8,435 nucleotides of DNA, from positions 1 to 8,435 of the forward strand of contig CALARR010000321.1 in assembly GCA_937889015.1 (NCBI GenBank), in the 5' to 3' direction. This document shows positions 1 to 5,287 of the stretch, piece after piece. The notes under the pieces were generated by a model. It was not told where the DNA came from. It was given only the letters and a program-made list of their open reading frames with translations, and did not search any database. How positions within the stretch are numbered: the first letter of the stretch is position 1; each line of letters begins with the position of its first letter. The translations under genes were made by a program, and so were the position numbers. This DNA is from an uncultured Planctomycetales bacterium (lineage in GTDB: Bacteria > Planctomycetota > Planctomycetia > Pirellulales > Thermoguttaceae).

Positions 1-1172
1 CCGTTGACGGCGAATGCGGCGGGCGCGTTGGCCGAATTCACCAGGAACAGCCAGCGGCCGTCCGGACTTTCGAATTCGGCCGCAGTCCACGAGGGCAGCT
101 TCACTTCGCGCTGCGCGCGTTCCTGTTCGCTGGTCGTGTTCGGCTCCATGGTCCCACCCAGTTTGACCCGAGCGCCATCCGAACCCTGGACTTGGCGCAC
201 CTGGAGCGTCGTCTGCTTCTTTCCGAAGAGAAACACCTGGGCCAGACCTTGCGGCCCGTTGAGTTCCTGGGCGCACTCGCAATAGGCATCGTACCAGAGC
301 TGCCAGGTACGTTTGACCGCCGGGCGTTTGAACAGCGACCAGATCAAGACGCCCTTGGCGCCGCTGGCCAGGCCCAGATAGACGTCGTGCCGCACCCAGG
401 CTCGAATCTCACATTCTTCCTCCGGTTCCGGGTTCTTGCACAATTCAGGCATTACCAGCGGGATCGCATTCGGACGTCCTGCGACGCGCAGGGCCTCGAC
501 CTCCTGTTCCACACTCCAGCGGACCCAGGCTCGATCGCGTTTCTTGCCGGCTGAATTGACGTAGCAGCCCTTGGCGAGGATGTCCACCTGTTCGGCGATG
601 GGGGCCAGGCCCTTGGCATCGCGGTGGTTGGGGTTGTAGTGGAAGATCGGCCGCGCGAGGGGATCGGCCTTGCGAATCGTCTCGCAGACGATCTTCAGGT
701 AGTCCATTTCCGAGCGACGCCAGGTGCGCAGTTCCTCGGGGTGAACGCCCCACCACACAATCTCCTTATGCGCCGCCAGCTCTTGCACCTGCTTCTGAAC
801 GGACTGCTGCAGACTGGCTGGTTCGAGCTTGTACTTATCGGGACTATCGTCTTTGAAGGTGATTTTGGGCCCGACGTGAGCGATGACCGGCCAGCGGTTC
901 TCGAAACAACGCTTGAGATAGGGTGTCTGGTCGCCGTAGACGGGCCCGGCCACGGTGAAGCCTTTGGCCAGATCCCGGGCCGGATCGCCGGAATAGCCCG
1001 CGAAGACCATCTTCCGCCCCTGCGGAAAGAACCCATCCGCGGCGAGCTGGCCTTTGGCTTTGGCGGGCACGGCCGCGGAGGCCGTCCCGAGGAGATCGCT
1101 CGGAGCCAGATTCGCGCCAGACGCCACGAGGAGTCCCGCCGAAGTCTTGAGAAACGCGCGCCGCGTGGTCAT
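1..1172 (-). CDS. Tat-exported putative TIM-barrel glycoside hydrolase (C-terminus cut by window edge)
   Basis: The frame is open for 390 codons from the ATG at 1172-1170 to the window edge, so the C-terminus is missing. The N-terminus reads MTTRRAFLKTSAGLLVASGA, a clear twin-arginine signal, which implies export of a folded protein. A Shine-Dalgarno-like GAGGTG lies 5 nt upstream of the ATG. The mature part has features of a clan-A-like (beta/alpha)8 hydrolase: a WWGVHPEEL segment with E146/E147, where an acid/base residue would sit after strand 4, and PLVMPEL with E243, where a nucleophile would sit after strand 7. A GAKGVLIWSLF segment resembles the last barrel strand. The final ~90 residues (strand-rich, ending WLFLVNSANAPAAFAVN) look like the start of a C-terminal beta-sandwich. 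I do not recognise a specific family, and the catalytic residues are inferred from spacing only. It diverges from the regulator operon and is probably co-controlled with it. Confidence 0.8.
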   Translation of the reverse strand, partial: MTTRRAFLKTSAGLLVASGANLAPSDLLGTASAAVPAKAKGQLAADGFFPQGRKMVFAGYSGDPARDLAKGFTVAGPVYGDQTPYLKRCFENRWPVIAHVGPKITFKDDSPDKYKLEPASLQQSVQKQVQELAAHKEIVWWGVHPEELRTWRRSEMDYLKIVCETIRKADPLARPIFHYNPNHRDAKGLAPIAEQVDILAKGCYVNSAGKKRDRAWVRWSVEQEVEALRVAGRPNAIPLVMPELCKNPEPEEECEIRAWVRHDVYLGLASGAKGVLIWSLFKRPAVKRTWQLWYDAYCECAQELNGPQGLAQVFLFGKKQTTLQVRQVQGSDGARVKLGGTMEPNTTSEQERAQREVKLPSWTAAEFESPDGRWLFLVNSANAPAAFAVN

Positions 1173-1177
1173 GGTTG

Positions 1178-1183
1178 CACCTC
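1178..1183 (-). promoter_or_regulatory. Ribosome binding site of the Tat-exported hydrolase gene
   Basis: Read on the minus strand this is GAGGTG, followed by 5 nt (CAACC) and the ATG at 1172-1170. It supports this start, as does the twin-arginine motif beginning at residue 4. Confidence 0.6.
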
Positions 1184-1205
1184 GGTTTCGTCTACCGGCT
1201 CCGTC

Positions 1206-1224
1206 GCGACGAGCACCTCGTCGC
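1206..1224. repeat. Perfect 8-bp inverted repeat in the leader of the minus-strand gene
   Basis: GCGACGAG (1206-1213) and CTCGTCGC (1217-1224) are perfectly complementary around a 3-nt loop, CAC. On the minus strand the hairpin ends 33 nt before the start codon of the Tat-exported protein. It would therefore sit in that gene's 5' leader if transcription starts near 1288 or further upstream. There is no U-run after it in either direction, so it is not a standard terminator. A role in mRNA stability, attenuation or protein binding is possible but unproven. An overlapping 10-bp palindrome, CGTCGCGACG, occupies 1202-1211. Confidence 0.5.
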
Positions 1225-1294
1225 CGCGTGTTACGCCGGCCAGTTGCCTGCCAGGGCCATTGTACTGCCGCGAGGCGGGCCGTGGTCTGAATTT

Positions 1295-1324
1295 ATTGAA
1301 CTACTGTGGTCTCATTGTTGACAA
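1295..1324 (-). promoter_or_regulatory. Candidate promoter for the minus-strand hydrolase gene
   Basis: Read on the minus strand, TTGTCA (1324-1319) is a 5/6 match to a sigma70-type -35 box. After an 18-nt spacer, TTCAAT (1300-1295) matches 4/6 of a -10 box. The -35 half lies inside the near-palindrome at 1314-1325, so a protein bound there would affect this promoter. The implied transcript has a leader of roughly 115 nt that contains the hairpin at 1206-1224. The call rests on consensus matching only. Confidence 0.35.
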
Positions 1325-1325
1325 T
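1314..1325. promoter_or_regulatory. Operator-like inverted repeat between the divergent genes
   Basis: ATTGT-TG-ACAAT is an inverted repeat with 5-bp arms and a 2-bp centre. It lies between divergently transcribed genes and next to a gene for a GntR-type DNA-binding regulator. Many GntR-family sites have a TTGT...ACAA core, so this is a reasonable binding site for the regulator encoded at 1354. It overlaps -35-like hexamers on both strands, which would let a bound repressor block both promoters. The binding protein is inferred from position, not shown. Confidence 0.45.
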
Positions 1326-1347
1326 AAGATCTAAACAGGCATCATAT
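1318..1347 (+). promoter_or_regulatory. Candidate promoter for the regulator operon
   Basis: TTGACA (1318-1323) is a perfect -35 consensus. The best -10 candidate is TCATAT (1342-1347, 3/6) after an 18-nt spacer; ATCATA one base upstream is no better. Initiation about 7 bp past the -10 would fall at or very near the ATG at 1354, implying a leaderless or nearly leaderless mRNA. That agrees with the lack of a Shine-Dalgarno sequence there. The -10 is weak, so the promoter is tentative. Confidence 0.35.
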
Positions 1348-1355
1348 GAATTCAT
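1346..1355. repeat. Perfect 10-bp palindrome over the regulator start codon
   Basis: ATGAATTCAT is a perfect palindrome that includes the first two bases of the ATG at 1354. It might be a second, autoregulatory binding site, but at 10 bp it could also be chance. It does not share the TTGT/ACAA core of the site at 1314-1325. Confidence 0.3.
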
Positions 1356-2484
1356 GACCACGACCGCCAGTTCCCACGCCAATGTCTACGACACCGCTCG
1401 TCGCCTGGAGCAAGACATTCTCCAGAAAGGGCTTGTGGCCGGCGCCCGGTATCTGACCGCGGCGGAAGCGGGGCGGATGCTGGGCGTGAGCACAGCGACG
1501 GCGCATCGGGCCATGGCGATCCTGGCGCGGCGCGAGATGCTGGTGCGGCGGCGCAACAGCGGGACGTTTGTGGGCGCGCGGTTCGCCGGCACGCCGCAAC
1601 GGCGGATCCGCACCTTGTACGTGATCCTGCAGGGCGCAACACGACCGCGCTTGGAGTATCCGATCGATCTGTTCGTGCAGGGGATTCGTGCGCGCCTGCC
1701 GGATGTGAACATTCAGATCTGTTTCCTGCCGAGCAACGACTGCCTGGGGTATCTGCGGGACTTGATCGAGTCGGCCCGAGCGGCGGGCGAGGCGGTCGGA
1801 TTCGTGGCCGTGAGTTGTCCGCGCGAGGTCTATCGTCTTCTGGCCGATACGCACCTGCCGATGGTGATTCACGGGTCCGCGTATTGTGACCAGCAGGACA
1901 TTCCTTCGCTGGACGTCGACAATCGCGAGGCGGGACGTTTGCTTGCCGAGCACCTCATCCGGCGGGGCCATCGCCGCATGGCCTTGCTGTGCGTCACCGA
2001 CCATCTGCCGGGCGACAATCTGTTCTTCGACGGCACCAGCGAGGCGCTGACGGCGGCGCGACTGCCGCACAACGCGCTGATCGTGCGCAGTCTTCCCTCA
2101 GCTCCGGAGACCTTTGCCCCGGAGATTCGGCGGTTGTTCGCCGGGGACAACGCCCCCACGGCCATGATTGCGCGGACGCCGGCCCTGGTGCTGGCCGCTG
2201 GGACGGTGGTGGAAGAGTTGTCCGGCGCGCGGGGGACGATCGACATGGTTTGTTATACGCACTTGCCGATGCCCAACTCGGCGTTTCCCTATGCCTATGT
2301 GGCGCCGCGCGTGCCCTTCGTGGAGATGGTGGATCGCATCGCCCAGATGCTGGACCGGCAGAAGCAGGGCCTGGCCCTGGAGAGCAAGTGCGTGGTGATT
2401 CCGGTGGACTTGCAGATTCCGGGCGGCGGCCAGTTGCCGCGTGTGTCACAGACCGTTCAGAAGCGAAGGAGGACTCGATGCTAG
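1354..2484 (+). CDS. GntR-type winged-helix transcriptional regulator with LacI-type sensor domain
   Basis: Cytoplasmic sugar-responsive transcription factor, 376 aa from the ATG at 1354. Residues ~10-75 form a GntR-like winged helix: an AAEAGRMLGVSTATAHRAM helix-turn-helix, then a wing ending RRRNSGTFVG. From ~85 the protein follows the periplasmic-binding-protein fold of LacI-type sensors, including SLDVDNREAGRLLAEHLIRR and GHRRMALL near residues 185-215. This is the AraR-like architecture, where a small sugar relieves repression. The frame is open back to a GTG at 1306, but that start would place the operator-like repeat and -35 box inside the gene, and the domain does not need the extra 16 residues. 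Neither start has a Shine-Dalgarno sequence, so a leaderless message is likely. The gene heads the operon and overlaps the next ORF by 7 bp. The sensor ligand is unknown. Confidence 0.88.
   Translation: MTTTASSHANVYDTARRLEQDILQKGLVAGARYLTAAEAGRMLGVSTATAHRAMAILARREMLVRRRNSGTFVGARFAGTPQRRIRTLYVILQGATRPRLEYPIDLFVQGIRARLPDVNIQICFLPSNDCLGYLRDLIESARAAGEAVGFVAVSCPREVYRLLADTHLPMVIHGSAYCDQQDIPSLDVDNREAGRLLAEHLIRRGHRRMALLCVTDHLPGDNLFFDGTSEALTAARLPHNALIVRSLPSAPETFAPEIRRLFAGDNAPTAMIARTPALVLAAGTVVEELSGARGTIDMVCYTHLPMPNSAFPYAYVAPRVPFVEMVDRIAQMLDRQKQGLALESKCVVIPVDLQIPGGGQLPRVSQTVQKRRRTRC
2466..2473 (+). promoter_or_regulatory. Strong ribosome binding site before the 63-aa ORF
   Basis: AAGGAGGA lies inside the last codons of the regulator and 4 nt before the ATG at 2478. 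It is a near-perfect anti-16S match and the main reason to take the short ORF seriously. Confidence 0.65.
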
Positions 2485-2669
2485 GCATCACCACGGCCAT
2501 CGCGATCTCGATGGTGATCAACAATCCTGCGGCGGACGCAAGCCGTTGGGTCCATCCGCTCTTCCTGCCGTCATCGGTCACGACCAACCGGCCTCTGCTG
2601 GCGCAAGCAGACGGAAGCCTGCTCATGCCGGACGAAGCACTGGTCCAGGAAGCGAGGAAGAACCGGTAG
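2478..2669 (+). CDS. Small 63-aa protein of unknown function, possibly a remnant of a larger exported enzyme
   Basis: The ATG overlaps the regulator stop by 7 bp (ATGCTAG) and has the strong AAGGAGGA site just upstream. The peptide begins MLGITTAIAISMVINNPAADA, a weakly hydrophobic, signal-like start, and continues with a polar stretch containing RPLLAQADGSLLM. That phrase vaguely recalls the entry of sialidase-like beta-propeller proteins, where a gene would be expected beside a NanA-type lyase; this is only a resemblance. The ORF stops after ARKNR, 57 bp before the lyase start, and no continuation was seen in the other frames. It could be a genuine small protein, a translational coupler, or the 5' stub of a deleted gene. 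Confidence 0.5.
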   Translation: MLGITTAIAISMVINNPAADASRWVHPLFLPSSVTTNRPLLAQADGSLLMPDEALVQEARKNR

Positions 2670-2714
2670 CTGCAGGGGATGGGAAGCGGGGCCGAGATTC
2701 AGCACGTGAAGGCC

Positions 2715-2720
2715 AAGGAG
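2715..2720 (+). promoter_or_regulatory. Ribosome binding site that sets the lyase start
   Basis: AAGGAG lies 6 nt before the ATG at 2727 and 3 nt before the in-frame ATG at 2724. The spacing favours 2727. The upstream in-frame ATG at 2679 has its purine run directly abutting the codon and would add a 16-residue tail unlike the family. Confidence 0.65.
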
Positions 2721-2726
2721 AAGATG

Positions 2727-3662
2727 ATGTCGAAGTCTGATTCCAACAGCATCCGAGGGATGATTTGGTCCGCCACCCCGACTCCCTTTACGGCCAGCGG
2801 CGAGCTGGACGACGCGGGCCTGGAGCGACTTTGCAGCCAGCACCAGCGATTGGGCCTGTCGGGGCTGTTCTTGGCCGGGACGTGCGGAGAAGGGCCCTTC
2901 ATGCCGAATGGCCAACGGGCGGAACTGGTTCGGAAGATCCGGCGGCTGGCCGGCGACGCGTTTCATCTGGCGGTGCAGGTTTCCGACACCTCCGCGGCGC
3001 GCGTGCGGGAGAACATCGCGCAGGCGGTCGACGCCGGGGCGGACTCGGTGGTGATCGCCGCGCCTTGGCTGGCTCGATTTGTGAACCGGGAGTTCGCGCG
3101 CCGCTACTTCTTCGAGTCGCTGGACTGTGATTGCCCGGTCCCGCTGGGGATCTACGTCCTGGCCCAGGCGCCCGAGACGGGGATCGACCTGGATCTGTGG
3201 CGTCAGGTCGTGACGCATCCGCGAGTGGCTTACGTCAAGGACTCGTCCTGTTCGGCCGAGTATCGCCGCGCGTTCCTGGAGGTGCAGGCCAGCCGTCCGG
3301 AGTTGGTGCTCAGGACCGGGAACGAGTTCGACGTGCTTTCGGCGATTGGGGACGGTTATTCGGGTTGCCTGTTGGGCACGGCGATTTTCAATGGCGGGCT
3401 GATCGCCAGGGCGATCGCCGCCTTGCAGGCGCGCGACATGGAGCAGGCCCAGGCCTGGCAGGATCGAGGCAACCGCCTGCTATACGACCTGTTCCGGCCG
3501 GACATCAGCGCGTGGATGTCGGGGTTGAAATACGCATTGTGCTCCGCCGGCATCTTCTCCACCGAGTATTCGCACCTAGCCTACGCGCTGACCGACGACG
3601 ACCGGCGGCGCATTGAGGCGGCCCTGCAACGCGAACGAGAGTATATCCTCAACGGATCTTGA
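2727..3662 (+). CDS. DapA/NanA-superfamily Schiff-base aldolase (dihydrodipicolinate synthase / N-acetylneuraminate lyase family)
   Basis: Cytoplasmic class I aldolase of 311 aa, the usual size for the family. These enzymes join or split pyruvate and an aldehyde through a lysine Schiff base. N-terminal GMIWSATPTPFT (11-22) is the typical first strand. GTCGEGP at 51-57 matches the pyruvate-carboxylate-binding GTTGE/GSTGE motif, with Cys at the third position. The lysine is K171 in VAYVKDSS. Y143 in GIYVLAQAPETG is the likely catalytic tyrosine. The usual YNVPxRTG loop is replaced and about two residues longer, so substrate preference may differ from DapA or NanA. LRTGNEFD and GCLLGTAIFN follow as the later strands. 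Being in an operon with hydrolases, a permease and a sugar regulator points to catabolism of a keto-deoxy sugar acid rather than lysine synthesis (inference). The exact substrate is unknown. Confidence 0.88.
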   Translation: MSKSDSNSIRGMIWSATPTPFTASGELDDAGLERLCSQHQRLGLSGLFLAGTCGEGPFMPNGQRAELVRKIRRLAGDAFHLAVQVSDTSAARVRENIAQAVDAGADSVVIAAPWLARFVNREFARRYFFESLDCDCPVPLGIYVLAQAPETGIDLDLWRQVVTHPRVAYVKDSSCSAEYRRAFLEVQASRPELVLRTGNEFDVLSAIGDGYSGCLLGTAIFNGGLIARAIAALQARDMEQAQAWQDRGNRLLYDLFRPDISAWMSGLKYALCSAGIFSTEYSHLAYALTDDDRRRIEAALQREREYILNGS

Positions 3663-3693
3663 CCGAGGCGAGTGTCCGGACGACGCAACCTAC

Positions 3694-3705
3694 GGAGGCT
3701 CCTCC
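3694..3705 (+). promoter_or_regulatory. Ribosome binding site embedded in a short inverted repeat
   Basis: GGAGG (3694-3698) is the Shine-Dalgarno element for the ATG at 3707, with an 8-nt spacer. It is followed after two bases by its complement CCTCC (3701-3705). A hairpin of four pairs around a 4-nt loop could hide the site. The stem is short, so any effect would be modest. Confidence 0.4.
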
Positions 3706-3706
3706 G

Positions 3707-5188
3707 ATGATCTTCGCTGCCTTGAGGTCGGCATGGCCCAGAATCGTCTCGCGGCCATCCCGGATTCCAGCCGGAATCCGGCTTGCAGTACGATCATTGA
3801 CAGCTCCGGCGTCAACCGCTGCGGATCGCATCGCAGCACGTTTCATCACAATTGCGATCGTCGCAGCAGCGGTGTCTGCCGGCCATTCGGCTTGGGGTGC
3901 AGTCGCCGGCCAGAAACTGTTCGTCACCCTCCAACTTCCGGAGAGGGCAACACTTGAGCAGACGCAGCAGTTCGCCGAGACCCAGATTTCCAGGGCCGCG
4001 TCCTTCGGAGTCGACAGCGTAGCGATGCTCCTCTCGCGCGTGAACGGCGAGACCGTGGCGTTGATCGAGAGGCTGTCGGCCGCGGCAGTCAGAGCCGACG
4101 TCAAGCTCTGGATCGGCCTGCAACTGCCCAACGTCACCGCCCCGGAAATCGCGCGCACCCTGGGCGCGCTGCGCATCCAGGGAATCGTCATGTTCAGCGC
4201 GCCGCCGAACGGCGAACCACCCGATCCTGGCGGTCGGGAAGCCCTGCTAGCGATCAAGCAGCAGGGCGACAAGCTGGGCGAAACCATCCGTCAGGTCAAA
4301 CGCCAACTGGGGTCGCAGAAGCAACTGGCCTTGTGCGCGATGTTCTCCGAAATCGCCCCAGAAACGGCGCGAAGCCACTACCTCCCTGTCCGTGACCTGG
4401 TACGCGATGGCACCGTTGACGTTGTCGCGATCGGTGGTGTCGAACGACTGAACTTCGATCGCCTGCGGTTGTTGCGCGACGCGCCGCTTCAGGCAGGCAG
4501 CTTCCTCGACGCCGGTTCCAGCGAAGAAGGTCGCCGTGCCGGCATTCTCACGCACGGAGTGGTCGAGGCGGCCAAGAACAACACCTGCCAGCTTCTGTGG
4601 CTGCACGATTTCCCGATCGAGATTGTGGGGCAAGTGGTCCACGCGGCTATCCAAGGACACCGGCAGTCGCAGGAGCGTCGTGCGGCGACGGAAGCTGCCT
4701 TGGCCAAGGGTGAAATGGTCGTCGATCAGGAGGTCTCGGAGAAGGGGGCCACGGACCTGGCGAGCCTACATGGCGTGGCTCAGAGCTTCGTGCCCTCGCG
4801 CGACGGCCGATCACCGTTGGTGCAGATCTACGCCGCCATCCGCGGTTCGCGAGGGCCTCTGCCGCCGCCGGTCCACGTGGAGATTCGTGGCGACGATGGT
4901 GGCAAGCCGGGCACCGACGTTCTGGCCAAGGCCGATATTCCGGCTGCCGAGTTCGGGCCGGAACCAGCCTATCGCTGGGGCGGTGCGGCGTTCGATCCCC
5001 CGGTGCCGCTGAAGCAAGGGCAGACCTACTGGATCTACCTCACTAACAAGGCGCATCCGGACGGGAACTACGTATGGCGCATGGCCAAGGATGCCGCCGG
5101 CCCTCGCGGCCACGCCTGGAGCCAACGCTACGACTATGCGAAGCACACTTGGGTCTTTCGCGTGTATCTATCGGCCCTGGAAAGGTAA
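3707..5188 (+). CDS. Exported protein: probable TIM-barrel hydrolase-like domain plus C-terminal beta-sandwich
   Basis: 493 aa from the ATG at 3707, which has a GGAGG site; the frame also opens at TTG 3659 and TTG 3797. A hydrophobic run at 46-58 (FITIAIVAAAVSA) followed by HSAWGA looks like a signal peptide, but its 45-residue Arg-rich N-region is unusually long, so TTG 3797 (giving a ~15-residue N-region) may be the true start. Residues ~68-325 have alternating strands and helices, with KLFVTLQL, KLWIGLQLP, GIVMFSAPP and DLVRDGTVDVVAIGG, the last like a barrel strand in GHL-type hydrolases. No convincing pair of catalytic acids is visible. Residues ~349-493 resemble beta-sandwich domains that start (A)QSF.PS and carry VEIR...PGTDVLA...TYWIYL and end ...FRVY, often found as attachment or carbohydrate-contact modules. 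Function is unassigned; it is likely part of the extracellular carbohydrate machinery. Confidence 0.75.
   Translation: MIFAALRSAWPRIVSRPSRIPAGIRLAVRSLTAPASTAADRIAARFITIAIVAAAVSAGHSAWGAVAGQKLFVTLQLPERATLEQTQQFAETQISRAASFGVDSVAMLLSRVNGETVALIERLSAAAVRADVKLWIGLQLPNVTAPEIARTLGALRIQGIVMFSAPPNGEPPDPGGREALLAIKQQGDKLGETIRQVKRQLGSQKQLALCAMFSEIAPETARSHYLPVRDLVRDGTVDVVAIGGVERLNFDRLRLLRDAPLQAGSFLDAGSSEEGRRAGILTHGVVEAAKNNTCQLLWLHDFPIEIVGQVVHAAIQGHRQSQERRAATEAALAKGEMVVDQEVSEKGATDLASLHGVAQSFVPSRDGRSPLVQIYAAIRGSRGPLPPPVHVEIRGDDGGKPGTDVLAKADIPAAEFGPEPAYRWGGAAFDPPVPLKQGQTYWIYLTNKAHPDGNYVWRMAKDAAGPRGHAWSQRYDYAKHTWVFRVYLSALER
3760..3781. repeat. Strong 9-bp inverted repeat near the start of the exported protein gene
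   Basis: CCGGATTCC (3760-3768) and GGAATCCGG (3773-3781) pair perfectly around the loop AGCC. If translation starts at ATG 3707 this lies in codons 18-25; if it starts at TTG 3797 it ends 15 nt before the start codon in a 134-nt leader. No T-run follows. Possible roles include an intercistronic stability element or translational control. Confidence 0.55.
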
Positions 5189-5194
5189 TGCAGT

Positions 5195-5217
5195 CCGGGC
5201 GTCCAAGGGGAGCCCGG
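5195..5217 (+). repeat. Intercistronic hairpin between the two exported-protein genes
   Basis: CCGGGC (5195-5200) pairs with GCCCGG (5212-5217). The stem can continue with TCC/GGA after one bulged G, closing on an AAGG loop. It begins 6 bp after the stop at 5186-5188. There is no following T-run, so it is more likely a processing or 3'-end stability structure, or a weak attenuator, than a rho-independent terminator. It is the most structured part of the 99-bp gap. Confidence 0.45.
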
Positions 5218-5273
5218 CCGCTCATGGCAAACGCCAGGATCATGCTCGATGACCGTCCTGAACGTCAACAAAC

Positions 5274-5279
5274 AAGGAG
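5274..5279 (+). promoter_or_regulatory. Ribosome binding site that sets the LamG-GHL gene start
   Basis: AAGGAG lies 8 nt before the ATG at 5288. Starting there gives a clean signal peptide at the very N-terminus, while the upstream in-frame ATG at 5249 would add 13 polar residues without a good binding site. Confidence 0.65.
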
Positions 5280-5287
5280 CCGTCGCC

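Noticed and set aside
1306..1353. Upstream GTG start for the regulator, adding 16 residues
   Set aside because: It would put the operator-like repeat and -35 box inside the coding region, lacks a ribosome site, and adds nothing to the winged-helix domain. It is not fully excluded.
2478..2669. Naming the 63-aa ORF a truncated sialidase
   Set aside because: Only one short phrase resembles that family, which is not enough to name it without a profile search.
2679..2726. Upstream ATG start for the lyase
   Set aside because: The only purine-rich run abuts the codon, while AAGGAG is well spaced from the ATG at 2727, where the family's usual N-terminus begins.
2571..3218. 215-codon minus-strand frame opposite the lyase
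   Set aside because: The plus-strand lyase has conserved catalytic motifs throughout; the antisense translation is Arg/Gln-rich with no recognisable feature.
5195..5217. Rho-independent terminator after the beta-sandwich gene
   Set aside because: The stem is good, but no T-run follows and the next gene is close and co-directional.
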